A program made the translations under genes and the position numbers. A stretch of 64,000 nt of DNA from Isoetes taiwanensis (lineage: Eukaryota > Streptophyta > Lycopodiopsida > Isoetales > Isoetaceae): positions 126,001 through 190,000 of the forward strand of contig JAJEKV010000313.1 in NCBI GenBank assembly GCA_021234155.1. Direction: 5' to 3'. This document shows, in pieces, positions 48,092-58,314 of this stretch. The first letter of the stretch is position 1, and each line of letters starts with the position of its first letter. The notes below the pieces were generated by a model, which was not told where the DNA came from, did no database searches, and worked only from the letters and a program-made list of their open reading frames with translations.

Positions 48092-48590
48092 TGTCTATGC
48101 GCCAAGATAGGCTTTTTTCTTTTTTTTTGCATTTTGTTGGTCTAAAAGTTTGTCTTTTACTTTGTCTAAAAACAAGAAAACCCCGCTTTGTCTTGAAATG
48201 TGGATTTTTTAGGCTCATCGCGTTTTTTAAATAAATTATAATTTAATAAGGACTGTATTGTCTATGCGCGCATAGGCTTTTCTCTTTTCAGTTGCATTTT
48301 GTTGGTCTAAAAAGTTTGTCTTTTACTTTGTCTAAAAACAAGAAAACCTGCTTGTCTTCGAAATGTGGATTTTTTTAGGCTCACTGCGTTTTTTAAATAA
48401 ATTATAATTTAATAAGGACTGTCTTGTCTATGCGCGCATAGGCTTTTCTCTTTTCAGTTGCATTTTGATGCTCCAAAAAGTGTGTTTCTTACTTTGTCCA
48501 AAACCAAGAAAACCTGCTTGTCTTCGAAATGTGGACTTTTTTTAGGCTCACTGCATTTTTTGGGCTTGTTTTTTTTAAAAAATTGCTAAA
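48092..48590. repeat. Three 167-bp direct repeats with palindromes
   Basis: Units start at 48,092, 48,259 and 48,425. Each opens with TGTCTATGCGC..ATAGGC and runs through GCATTTTG, TTGTCT(C/A)AAAACAAGAAAA-type text and GAAATGTGG. The first two also share AAATAAATTATAATTTAATA. They occupy the subterminal zone of element A, just inside the right inverted repeat. Confidence 0.9.
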
Positions 48591-48639
48591 ATACAGAATT
48601 TACGTGTTTTTGAAAAAGGAATCTGCAATTGCACCACAG

Positions 48640-48670
48640 GTCATTAGTGCATTTGCTAGGTCACCTTGTT
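48640..48670 (-). repeat. Right terminal inverted repeat of element A
   Basis: 31 bp, a perfect inverted match to 23662-23692, followed directly by the duplicated ACAA and chromovirus coding sequence. Confidence 0.95.
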
Positions 48671-48790
48671 ACAAAGCCGCATGCTCTTGTCCTTTTTCTT
48701 TACCAATAACACATGTGCACCGTAAGGACTACAACTTGGGCGGATATAACCTCGCTCAAGAAGATCGGCAAGCTGACGCTCGATCTCCAG
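48671..48790 (-). pseudogene. Reverse transcriptase N-terminus of chromovirus 1
   Basis: A 120-bp island between elements A and B. The minus strand reads LEIERQLADLLERGYIRPSC and SPYGAHVLLVKKKDK without a break, the start of a Ty3 reverse-transcriptase domain (I..LL..G.IRPS.SP.....L.VKKKD). It lacks the rest of the domain, which begins at 23,661. Its right neighbour in the gene is at 56,393. Confidence 0.9.
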
Positions 48791-49153
48791 GGTGCAAAAT
48801 CGGTACTGGGTAGCAGAAATCACCGTCCGGACGCCGCTTACAAGTGCTTAAAATCGGTGTGTTTTAAACACGCCGTGCGTGATTGAAGTATTGACATGTA
48901 GGGTGTGCGCCCGTCAAATGACAGACTGAGAGAATCATGAACATGTTTGGTGCCGGAAACATGAATACGTCAGAGCCCGCCATATTCCCTCGGATGGCGG
49001 GCTAACCCATATTGAATTCAAGCAAAATGGAGGGACTAATTGTTTCCAAGAATTGCCTGAACGAAATTCAACAATTTGCCCTCACCAATTTTGCAATACG
49101 TAAATCGGGATAGATGAAATCCAATTCCTCTCCCCGCTCAATTTACAGAGCCA

Positions 49154-51910
49154 TTGATGCAGCAAGGAAGAGAGATCGAGGTAGAGATTGTATGCAAAGA
49201 AGGTAGCAATGAAGAAGAATTCCCTTCTAAAGATTCGCCTTCGAGGAAGAATAAGAAATTGAGACCGAAAGTGACCATGAGAATAAGAGAAATTTCAGGA
49301 GAAATTTATGAAGTATTCAACCAAATTAGTACAAATGTTGATGACAATGACAAAGGCAGATCCTTGACGGTCTTCTTTGGAGGGCAAGGGATTTACCAAT
49401 TGCTTCTATAAAGAAATCTAAGGTGTTACTATGGCCGAGCAAATGGTGAAGAATTTGAAGGAAACAATGCAAGAACATAAGTTTGAGAGGAATCATGACA
49501 TGCTTCCAGGCAAGGAAGTCCACCCCCGATAATGGCAGGAAGGTACAAATGGTGTCAAGCCATTGAATCAAGCGAAGTGGCCAGATTGCTCTCAAGATCC
49601 CCGAAAAACAATTTCAAATGCTTTTCAAAGAAGGGTGCAAGCTAACAAAGGGGAAGGACCTTGGTCAATGTTCAGAGGAGGAGGAAGCGGATGGATAGCA
49701 TGTTAGATTACAATAGAGAAGTCTGTTATCAAGTTCGACAAAAAATACAAGAGTTTCTCCATACAAGAAAGATGTGAGGAAGTATATATCGAGACGTGAA
49801 TAAAGATGGAACATCCAATTCACCTTCTTGAAGTCGGCCAAGTAAGTATTCATCCTATATTGTAGGGTTCATTATATGTAGCATTTATTTGGCATTCACA
49901 CGATTTCCGCAGCTTTTGCAATTCTACCTCGTGTTTAGAGAGGAGAATCCTCATATCAAAATTGCATTGCGACTTTTGAGAGGTTGAAACCGAAGTTTTG
50001 TAAGGAGGATGCGCGGAGAGGCATACATGCCGTTGCATTTACCACTTGAAATTTGAATACATCATCATGTGGATTGAACACCTGAGAAAATCGGGTGGAG
50101 TTCATGACAATTGCAACCGCCACCGCGGAGATTTGTGGCCCCGCCCGTAATGTGCAGCCAAGGAGCATACAATCAAGTGCACCGCTGATTTATGGAGACA
50201 AGTGGTCCGGCAAAGAAAGGTGATGATGAGGAGTGGTTTGATCATAACCGCTGATGTTGGCGGTAAAAATGTGGGTTGGATAGAATTAGAAAATGTCCAC
50301 AGGAAATGGATGGCACGGGTTCAAGATTAGTTACTTGGAAGACATTTGAAAAGCAACTTGTGGACCAGACGAGAATTCGGGGATCCAAGAAAGGCTTTGA
50401 GGTACAAACCGCCTTGAGATTAGTATGTAATGAGAGAAGTCCCAAAGAGTTTCAAAAGGATGTGAAGAAGGTAATATCGATTTTGTTCCACACAATTATA
50501 TAGCACATTGGCAGCCAATCGCTTTTAAACAAGTGTGTGTCATCATTTTAAGATACAATTGTATCCGTTATTGACTTTGCGTAAAAATTACAAAGATCAA
50601 GATCCGGAATGAGCCCCGCCAATGACCGGCATACGCACTCAAGTTTCTATACTTGTTCACATAACATATAGACATGACAAAAGTGCCGATATTCCTGTTC
50701 TCGCGTGCATGTAAGAAGACCGCCCAAAGAAAAAAAAAAGAACGTAAGATTGGAGCGATCGGGAATAGACTCAACAATGGTAGGAAGATCATAAAAGAGA
50801 CTCACTTTTACATTTCTCGATGATAAAGTGCATGACTCATTATTTGTGGAACACGCCTACAAAAGCATGTTGCATGGCTTAAGGAACGTGAAATAGAGTA
50901 TGAGAAGCATTGGGTTTGGAGTGATGGTCGCTCATCACAATTCAAGTCGTGAAAACTTTTTTTTTTTCTTAGGCGTGTACTTCACAATGAATGACAAGGA
51001 AATAGTGTGGAACTACTTTGCCTTTGCTCATGGTAAAGGTGAACATGATGGTGTAGTCTTGCCGTTATCAAAAGGTCGCTAAGTAAGGAACAACTCAAAC
51101 CCAATGGTGTGCAACCGAGGCATGCTAAAGATATTGTAAAATTTCTCGTGTACATATTTCGCCAGCCTACCGTTGATGAAACAGATGAGATCAAAAGATA
51201 TTTTTGGGAAATTGAACCCTTTGTTGTGGCAAACATGCAAGAATATGAAATAGAAACACTTAAAGGCACAAAGAAGATTCATCAGACGCACTGCCGCCAG
51301 GGAGTAGACCAAACAAAGCTTGCTCATAGATGCCCCATCATGTTTCTACTTGTTTTGTATGGATCATAATTGGAACTCCCCGCATCATCAATACGTGTAG
51401 ATTTGGAAAGTGGGAGGTAACCGACTTAAAACCAGGAGTTGAGAAGAAAAAGGAGACTCTTGAACAAGCCAATGAATGGATCAAGAATTTGGTTGAGGTA
51501 GATGACAATTTTGCAAAGTGAATGTGGAGGTAGACAATTCCAGAGGGTGTGGACTTCTACATCCTCAAGTGCACGTAACCCAAATGCACACTTGAAGATT
51601 CATACAAAGATGGATGGGGCAAAAATTTGGAGTGCATGAGGTTATCTTAAGTGGATTGTATTATCAATTCTTGGGTAATTTCAAGTACATGTTGCTCACT
51701 AAACAACCCGAAGCCTCCGGCACGACCATGTGGTAAGATATCCTAAAATTGATATGGAAAAATAGAAGGCATGACATGTATGCAATTTCACAGAGACCCA
51801 TGAAAAAATTATGGCCGTCTCCCAATAACATTGTAATTCTTTGACACTTAACCAAATTGATGTTATTCTTTTCAAGTGATTTGTTGTTCCAAAGACCTAA
51901 GCACGTAAGC
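49154..51910 (+). pseudogene. Element B transposase (DDE-type, decayed)
   Basis: The first frame (49,154-49,411) is charged and basic. A segment near 49,660-49,790 reads RRKRMDSMLDYNREVCYQVR like a DNA-binding lead-in. The core is at 50,560-51,150 in shifting frames: VSVIDFA, LVHITYRHD-like text, HWVWSDGRSSQFKS, then VWNYFAFAHGKGEHDG and IKRSLSKEQLKPNG. The order VIDFAENY, WSDG..SQFK, W.YF...HGKG.HDG.G..KR is one I recall from unclassified plant transposase proteins; the two aspartates and following motif suggest a DDE fold. Numerous stops and shifts. Confidence 0.6.
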
Positions 51911-52326
51911 ACACATTTTTATATATATTAATAATAGTGAGGAAATGAAGAAGGGTGGTGTGCATGGACACGTACTTCGAAATGAAGATTGAATTGTTGT
52001 TTATAAGAATGTAGATTTGTGACATTGGAATAAGATTCAATTATTTATTTTGGTACCATCACTATCCCAACATTCTTGGCAAAATTATATTGTCAAGGCA
52101 TTTCCTCGATGTGACATGTGTCAATTCGAAATATTTAAGCCCGGTTTCTTAATTAATTGTTCGGGCGCTGCGTGTGAGTTTTTTTCAGATTAACCGACGC
52201 CTAAGCACATGATTTAAGCAGTAGGCACCTAAGCGTAAGCTCTTCTCACAAGCTCACGCTCCGCCCATTTCCCGCCGCACTCCCAATTCCTCCGCCCAAT
52301 CCGCATTCCTTCCCAATTCCTCCGGC
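51911..52326. other. Spacer before the acidic gene
   Basis: No coding sequence seen. CCCAATTCC motifs at 52,282-52,322, just before the acidic gene, are short repeats. Confidence 0.4.
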
Positions 52327-52869
52327 ATGAAGCGAGCTCAAAGCGAGGAGCCGGAGGTCACCTCCAAGAGGCGCTTAGTAAGCGTCGAAGAGGTGTTCCC
52401 TCCACTCTTCCCACCTTTGCCTGAAGTTCTTGCCTTCTCTGCTGCCTCCTTTCCTGCCCACTCTACTGCCTCTCAATTTGAAGAGGATTCTTCTGATTCC
52501 GATTCCAATTCTTCTGATTCCTATGAGGAATCAGAAAATGAGGAATCGGAAATGAATTCGCAGGAATATGACACTGCTGTTCTGCAAGGATGGATAGGCG
52601 AATCTGAAGAAGAAGACGAGTCCGAGAAAGAAAAGAAGAGGAAGAAGAAATTGAAGACGAAACGGCCGACCTGGAGGAGTTCAGGGCGGTCCTTGAAGGT
52701 ATGCATGTTTCATTTGTTTTATGTAATCAACTTTTCGTTTTCATTTGTTTAATTTTTCATTTTCATTTGTTTAATTTTTCATTTTCATTTGTTGCAGATG
52801 AAGATGCAGATGAAGAATGAAGATGCGATGCGAGATGAAGATGAAGAAGACACCCCCAAGACACCCTGA
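52327..52869 (+). CDS. Small acidic protein in element B, two exons
   Basis: Exon 1 (52,327-52,698) joins exon 2 (52,798-52,869) across a 99-bp GT-AG intron with a T-rich tract, predicting 147 residues. MKRAQSEEPEVTSKRRLVSV is followed by a proline-rich stretch, a Ser/Asp/Glu run (EEDSSDSDSNSSDSYEESEN) and a lysine-rich block. No family recognised. An alternative downstream frame would stay acidic (DETADLEEFRAVLE into exon 2), so a 1-bp error in the lysine-rich part is possible. It could be a second transposon protein; this is inference from location only. Confidence 0.45.
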
Positions 52870-52930
52870 AGACACCCCCCTTGAAGACACCCCCTTGAAG
52901 AAGACACCCCCGCCTCGAAGAAGACACTGG
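52840..52930. repeat. GAAGACACCCCC short tandem repeat
   Basis: Imperfect head-to-tail copies of (TT)GAAGACACCCCC at the end of the acidic gene. Confidence 0.8.
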
Positions 52931-53550
52931 CCTGAGGGCCGAATTTTTTTGTAAAAAATTTTGTTCATAACGTGTACACTGGCCTGAGAGCCCTTTTTTT
53001 TAAAAAAAATCTTGTTTCTATCAAACTTTTTTTGTTGTCTCTATCAAAGGTTTTTGTTTCTCTATATGTTATTTTTGTCTATCTATCAAATTTATGAAGT
53101 TCAAATTCCTGTACAGTCCATTCAGACAGTGCTCTAGCTCTTTAATTAGTTTCAAACAGTGCTCTAGCTCTTTAATTAGTTTCAAACACTAAGCATTTTA
53201 ATCAGTTTCAGCAGTGCCAGTGAGTAAGCACTGGAACACACGAGCACTTATGCAATAAATAGGCACTGCACAACTGCATGACAGTAAGCACATGATGACA
53301 GTAACACTTCTGCTAGCGTTAAGCAACTACATAAAAGTAACTACTAGCACTTGCAGGCAATTTTTTTTTTAAGCACTTGATAAGTTTTAAGCATCCCTTG
53401 CAGTCAGCATTGAAGTAGATATAAACAATACAACAAAAACTTATAGACAAGTCTGCATTAAACTGCAAAAACATTCTTAAATTAAGATAAAGATGGTACA
53501 TGAAAAGTGTAGGATTCCTTGGCCTACATAAATGACAAACAGGCCAATAA
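52931..53550. other. No recognisable gene
   Basis: AT-rich. An exact 36-bp direct repeat containing GTGCTCTAGCTCTTTAATTA occurs at about 53,129-53,187. Confidence 0.5.
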
Positions 53551-56362
53551 TCATGGAGAATGACAATCGTCATCACCATAAACCTTCTCCAATTCCTCCT
53601 TCACAAACCTGCAGAACTGCAACTGTTTTCCAGAAAGTCTTTCCAAGCATAGCTTCATAATCTTTCTATCTGTCTTAGGCCAAGGCTTGTATCTTTGTGT
53701 GTTCTTCACCAGTAACTTCATTTTTTCCTCAGTCTTGGCCTGCAGTATTTCTTCTATCTTTGGGGTGAGTACTGTTAGCACTTCATCATAGACATCCATC
53801 TTGAATGCAGGTACCCGCAGAAATTTCCAGGGACTGCTAAGGTAAGTCTTGTATAATGAATCATCAAGAAGCAAAGTCTTACCTTTGAATCTTGGGTATG
53901 ACTCATATATTTTCCCAAGTGGCTTCATCATGACCGGGACGACCGAGGGTTTGTTAGGGTGGTGAAAACTGGTCTGCACATATTTTTCCTGTCCCCATAC
54001 AAATTGAAATCCGTTCCTCAAATCTGGACATAGTACTTGCAGCACATCTTCCACATTAGAGAGTTGCATTGATGACCATATACCAACACAAACACTTCTG
54101 TAACAAAGTCTTCAAGAAGAATCCGCTTCGGGTCCGAATATCACTTTCTTTACGCTAGTGTATGTCATTGTCAATCCCGCCCAAGCCGTATGTGTTCATT
54201 TGCACCAAATGTTTTTACCAACACACCATTTAAATCCAAGACAATGAGTTTATCTTTTGCTGCCAAATCAATATTTAGTACGTTGGAACATCCTGAATAC
54301 CTACACAACAGTAATTACTACATGAATAAATAGATGAAGATGAAAATGAAAAATGGGTTGAATGTGGAAACCTTTCTGTATCAACAGCAGGATTCTCTGA
54401 CCTAACAGATTCAACTGGTAATCCTACAGTGAATGCAACAAAAGAAAATCAATAATATTCATTGTTTATTTCTGGGCTTGCCCAGCAATGCCCACACGCT
54501 ACCATTGTTAAGGGCAGCAATCACTTGTTGAACATCAGGCTCACCTGAAACCTGAGGGCCTGATTCTGCATTTTCTTCATAACACACTTCGATAGGTGTG
54601 GTCTCATGATTGAGACTGCTTCCTGCATCTTTTGCATAGCTACTTCTTGTTCTCTTTCTTGTAGCTTTGAACAACTTCTTTGCTATCATCCGACTTTTAC
54701 CCCTCTTTGTTCTTACGCCCTTTCCTTTTGGCAAATATTCACTCAAGTTGCCCTCATCCGATGGAATTACTCCCCGAACTTCCTTAGGTGCTTCGGTGTA
54801 AGGTCGGTTCTGTTTTTTCCTTAACCGGTCTTTGTGTTTACAACCGGTGTCGTGGTTCTTTGTGTTTACAACTGGTGATGTGTTTACAGCTTCTTCTATA
54901 GCTTCTTGGACAGCTTCTTGGACTAGTGGTGGTGGTTCTCATTGTTGCATTCAAATCGGGTCACATTTGATTGTACTCCTATAGGACTTTGCGGGTGTTG
55001 TGCATCTTCAAATGGCACCATTGTCCTTCTTTGAACCCCTCGAAGGGTGAGACCTCAATTGCGGTGACGGATTAACACATCCTTTTTGGTGTACTATTTG
55101 AAGCACCCGCAACATGGCCAAAACCTAGCTCGTCAAATACACCCTCGGCACCTTTCCGGGCAACCATGAATACATTGTCCTCCTCTCAACAATGAACAAC
55201 AAGCTATATGATACTCATGTTGGCAATTAGGTGCTAAACTTAACCTCGTAAGCTTTAGTGAATTCGCACCACATCTTTGAACATGTATAAAATGGATCTT
55301 CCACTAACAACTTATCTCGTATAATAGTAGAGATGCTAAATGTTGCAGGAGTATCCATTTTCAATTTTTCCACAAATTGTTTATGTAGAATTGCGTAAGT
55401 CTCGTTCTTCTTCAAAAATTTTTAACTCCTCCTCAAGTTTGAGTTTACATTTGACCCGCTCATTAACGGATGTAGGGTTCATTGTTTTTGTACCTTGTTC
55501 CTGCCAAGTTTCCATTTGGACAATCGGCTCCAAATCTTTAATTTCGCCTCCAACTCACGGTTTGGATTAAGCTTTGAACTCCTCCTGTTTTGTAGCCAAA
55601 TCATTTGTGGGTCTGTTTTAAACCGTTTCGAAACCTCTTCCAACATCATTTTTACGTAATCCGAGGCCTTCTCATTGCCTTTCAGCTCACTTCCCCTCGC
55701 TTCCGTGATTCTTTGTGATAAGTAAACCGATTTTCCAATCTCAGATCTTGCATTCTCTAAGGTTTTATATTTTCATCACATGCACTGATATCATTTGATC
55801 CAGCTGCCACCTTTGGCTTTGCCTTCATTGGGGTTTTCCTAACATGTGCTACAACATCTGCCTCTGTTTTTACTTGTCTATTGTTGTGGTATCTTTGGCA
55901 TTGCGCAGCAAATGCAGCCCAGTTTACTTTGTGTTCCTCAGGTGCAAGTATTGATCTAGTGCAATTTTCAAATGCAAAAGCAAGGGCCAGTTGCTTTCTT
56001 ACTTCTTTATTGTGACAATTCTTGTAGATTTTTCAGCAGAGTGTTTCCAACTTCTCTTGAAGATGCTCATTTGCACAGTGCCATTTTATCTTTCCCTTGT
56101 TCAACTTCTTTGTCCAAACAGAATCCCAATCTCGATCCGTGACATTATTTTCCAACCAAGCTTCTTCCTCGTGGGGCTTCACCCCCGAATTGCCTGAACC
56201 TCGATCTTTGTGGAAAATCATCTCAAGGCTCCATGCCTCCATCATCAACGGTGAAACATCGATCTCGAAGTTTTCGCGCCCAGGGGAAAAGGAGGGAGAA
56301 GGGCGTGACGGGCTTCGATGTCCGCGAGTTTCAGCACTTAAAGTGCTTAAACGCTTCGCCAA
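53551..56362 (-). pseudogene. FCP1-like (HAD) phosphatase domain gene in element B
   Basis: Minus-strand, probably multi-exon. Near 54,225-54,250 it reads KLIVLDLNGVLVKTFG, the FCP1/NIF nucleophile motif (LDLDG[VT]L) with Asn in place of the second Asp. Then come a shifted FFLKTLLQKC and VGIWSSMQLSNVEDVL. The open frame 54,069-53,551 has FQFVWGQEKYVQTSF, KPLGKIYESYPRF and KTLLLDDSLYKTYLSSPWKF, the family's DDS.YK block, and ends KVYGDDDCHSP. Upstream segments (54,746-54,459 lysine-rich; 55,415-55,227; 56,362-56,033 starting MAKRLSTLSAETRGHRSPSR) may be earlier exons. FCP1-domain enzymes remove phosphate from serines, classically on RNA polymerase II. A frame shift near 54,083 and the Asp-to-Asn change make activity doubtful. 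Confidence 0.6.
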
Positions 56363-56392
56363 AAGTTGTACCCCACTAGCGATTTTACACCC

Positions 56393-56650
56393 TCCAGAGA
56401 TTCTTGATGCGAGACTCGATATGGAGCTCGAGATGGAGGAGCGGACCCCAGAGCAATGTCAATCGCGGAAAAGTCAACACCCTTCTTAGTTCACTCATTT
56501 TCATATGCTTTATCATGTACAAGTAAGGTAAACAATTGAGCTTGTTGTTTACGTACCAACTTCTTAACTTGAATGGCCGAGAGTAATGGAGTCGATGGTA
56601 AATCACGCTCTCCTTGCAATTCATATCTTTTTCCGTCCACCTAAAGTTTC
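56393..56650 (-). pseudogene. Pre-RT linker of chromovirus 1
   Basis: On the minus strand: VDGKRYELQGERDLPSTPLL, AIQVKKLVRKQQAQLFTLLV, then GSAPPSRAPYRVSHQESLE, the linker that leads into Ty3 reverse transcriptases. It stops at the right end of element B; the next codons are at 48,790. One in-frame stop. Confidence 0.8.
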
Positions 56651-56699
56651 ATAATGTGTCATCAAAAGTTGATGAATGGATCATTTCCACAATCACTCT

Positions 56700-56990
56700 T
56701 GACTGATAATCATATCAATATGGGTCAATTCCATGACAGCAAAAGAATCTCATGCATGAAAAGTCTGAATTCAGTAGGTGATGTCCTCCATCTTATCAGA
56801 GGAGATTTGAGAACTCCTATCTGCGACTTGGACATCAAGTGGCTGGTCGTGGGGACTGGTTGGGAGTCTTAACTTGGAGGCCATGGCGCGTGAAAATGAG
56901 AACACCCTGAGTCTACTAGAATAATAAACTCCTAACCCCTTAAGGACCCCTTGATCTTAAAAGTGTCGTTTGGTAAAAATGGGGTGTCTT
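56700..56990 (-). pseudogene. Aspartic protease region of chromovirus 1
   Basis: The minus strand reads FIILVDSGCSHFH near 56,905: DSG is the retroviral-type protease active site (D[ST]G), preceded by the usual hydrophobic strand. After a shift, MASKLRLPTSPHDQPLDVQV and ADRSSQ match the downstream flap side. Shifts and stops present. Confidence 0.7.
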
Positions 56991-57027
56991 TTACTTGGGC
57001 GACCCCCACAAATACCACATTGTTGGA

Positions 57028-58314
57028 TCATGTATTCTTACTTCTCTTATCGTTGTTCTTAGGGTTATCCCCTTCATTCTTAGTATTGATCTTAGGTTTC
57101 TTATGGGGACATTGGTAAAACATATGCCCACCTTTTCCACATATATAACATAAGCCTTTTTGTCTGTACTCTGTCTTTTGTCGATCATTAAGTTTCTTAA
57201 AGACAGGTTTATTATCATTCTTCTTAAAAGAACTTTGGTGAGGATCCTTAATTATTAGAGGAAATTCGAATTGAAGCATTTCGATCAATACCTTTTTGAT
57301 CAAGATCAGGTATGAAGGCTGCTACTGCCTCGGCGAGTTCAATCGCATCTTGAAGATCTTCATGAGATGATTTCTCCACTTCTCTTCTTACATACTTCTT
57401 TAGTCCCCAAAGAAATTGATGCAGCTTCGTCTTCTCCATTAGATCCTCAATCTCCAAAACACAGGATGTAAAATCTTGCACATAGGAAGCAATGCTCCCT
57501 GTTTGGCATAATTCATGTAACTTATCCCTCAATTTGAGATCGGCATTAGAAGGTATGAAATAGTTCCGTAATTTCTTAATAAACTTGGGCCATGTTTCAA
57601 TCTTATGTACCTGCCCTAGTTGGACAGCCTTGGTATGGCGTCGCCACCATGACAAGGCATCCTTTTCTAAGGAGTTTGAGGCACAAAGTACCTTCTCCGA
57701 GTTTGGGGTTTCAGCAGATTAAAAATCCAATCGAAGAGGATTGTTTTATTTCTAGCCCCATTATATGGTTTAGGCAAAGGAGGAACATAAGATTTCTTAT
57801 CTCTTTTTAAAAGGTGGTATAATTGTTTAACCTCTGGAGAGAAGTCGTTGGGTTCCTCTTTGTCTTTTTGTCTGTCTTCCTTCTCTTCGTCTTCATCAGA
57901 GTCTTCATCATGCCTGCGCCTATGGCTCCCTTCACTTCGTAACTCGGCGAGTTGGGCAGCCATAGTATGAAGTTGCGCATGCGGGTCATGCATTTCCTCT
58001 TGGAGAGGGTCCCCGATGTCGAAGTCCTCTCCCTCCAAATCCACGTCCAAGCGGTCCCCATGTTTAGAGTCCTCATGTTTCTCATGTTTATCGTCTTCAA
58101 GTTTAACATCCTGAAGCATTTCCGTATCAAGAGGAACGGAAGTGCTTGCCTCTAGCTTGGGATCGCTTTCTTTGGGTGGGTCTCTAGGGAGAGATGCCCC
58201 CACCGTTGGAGTGGTACTAGATTCTTTTAGAGGGCCATCTTTTCTTAAAGGATACGGGGAGCGCGTTGGCACCACCCGTGGCTTGTCTTCCTTAGGCATC
58301 TTAAATACCTTCAA
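57028..58314 (-). pseudogene. gag of chromovirus 1
   Basis: Three successive frames. 58,314-57,667 (215 codons): N-terminal region from MPKEDKPRVVPTRSPYPL, acidic centre, then FSPEVKQLYHLLKRDKKSYV. 57,655-57,248: retrotransposon gag (capsid) domain with TWPKFIKKLRNYFIPSNADL, KLRDKLHELCQTGSIASYVQ and FLWGLKKYVRREVEKSSHED. 57,303-57,028: basic region with CYICGKGGHMFYQC, a CCHC knuckle (C-x2-C-x4-H-x4-C). gag packages the RNA genome in the particle. Single-base shifts separate the frames. Confidence 0.85.

Larger units (their letters stand above)
23662..48670. mobile_element. Element A: 25-kb TIR transposon inside the chromovirus
   Basis: Both ends carry a perfect 31-bp inverted repeat beginning AACAAGGTGACCTAGCAAAT (23662-23692 and, reversed, 48640-48670). 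Flanks show a direct duplication ACAA, possibly ACAAA (23658-23661 and 48671-48674). The insertion splits the chromovirus reverse-transcriptase frame. Inside are transposase exons (minus strand), a divergent gene with ParB-like and methyltransferase-like motifs (plus strand), many copies of a short palindrome, a tRNA-promoter satellite, and a nested Ty3/gypsy element of 11 kb. Without that nested element it is about 14 kb. The end sequence and short duplication do not clearly fit hAT (8 bp), Mutator (about 9 bp) or Harbinger (TTA/TAA); I cannot name the superfamily. Confidence 0.85.
48790..56392. mobile_element. Element B: 7.6-kb TIR transposon inside the chromovirus
   Basis: Left end GGGTGCAAAATCGGTACTGG (from 48,790) and right end, reversed, GGGTGTAAAATCGCTAGTGG (to 56,392) form an imperfect inverted repeat. 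The flanks carry TCCA, extendable to CTCCAG (48,785-48,790 and 56,392-56,397), so the duplication is 4-6 bp depending on where the ends are set. It cuts the chromovirus just upstream of the reverse-transcriptase domain, and the flanking codons meet in frame. Contents: a DDE-type transposase on the plus strand, a small acidic protein gene, and an FCP1-like gene on the minus strand. Superfamily not assigned. Confidence 0.8.
20954..58314 (-). mobile_element. Ty3/gypsy chromovirus 1, split by two DNA elements
   Basis: One minus-strand LTR retrotransposon in three pieces: gag-protease-pre-RT at 58,314-56,393, a 120-bp reverse-transcriptase piece at 48,790-48,671, and reverse transcriptase-RNase H-integrase-LTR at 23,661-20,954. 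The order protease, reverse transcriptase, RNase H, integrase is that of Ty3/gypsy, and the integrase ends in a chromodomain, placing it among chromoviruses. Each gap is filled by an element with terminal inverted repeats, and the flanking codons meet in frame when the insert and one duplication copy are set aside. That shows the three pieces were one element. Confidence 0.85.

Noticed and set aside
23662-48670. Interpreting the paired 31-bp repeats as LTRs of a retroelement
   Set aside because: They are inverted, not direct, lack TG...CA ends, and no primer-binding site follows.
56097-56489. 130-codon plus-strand frame spanning the end of element B
   Set aside because: It runs across the element-chromovirus junction and is antisense to readings on the other strand.
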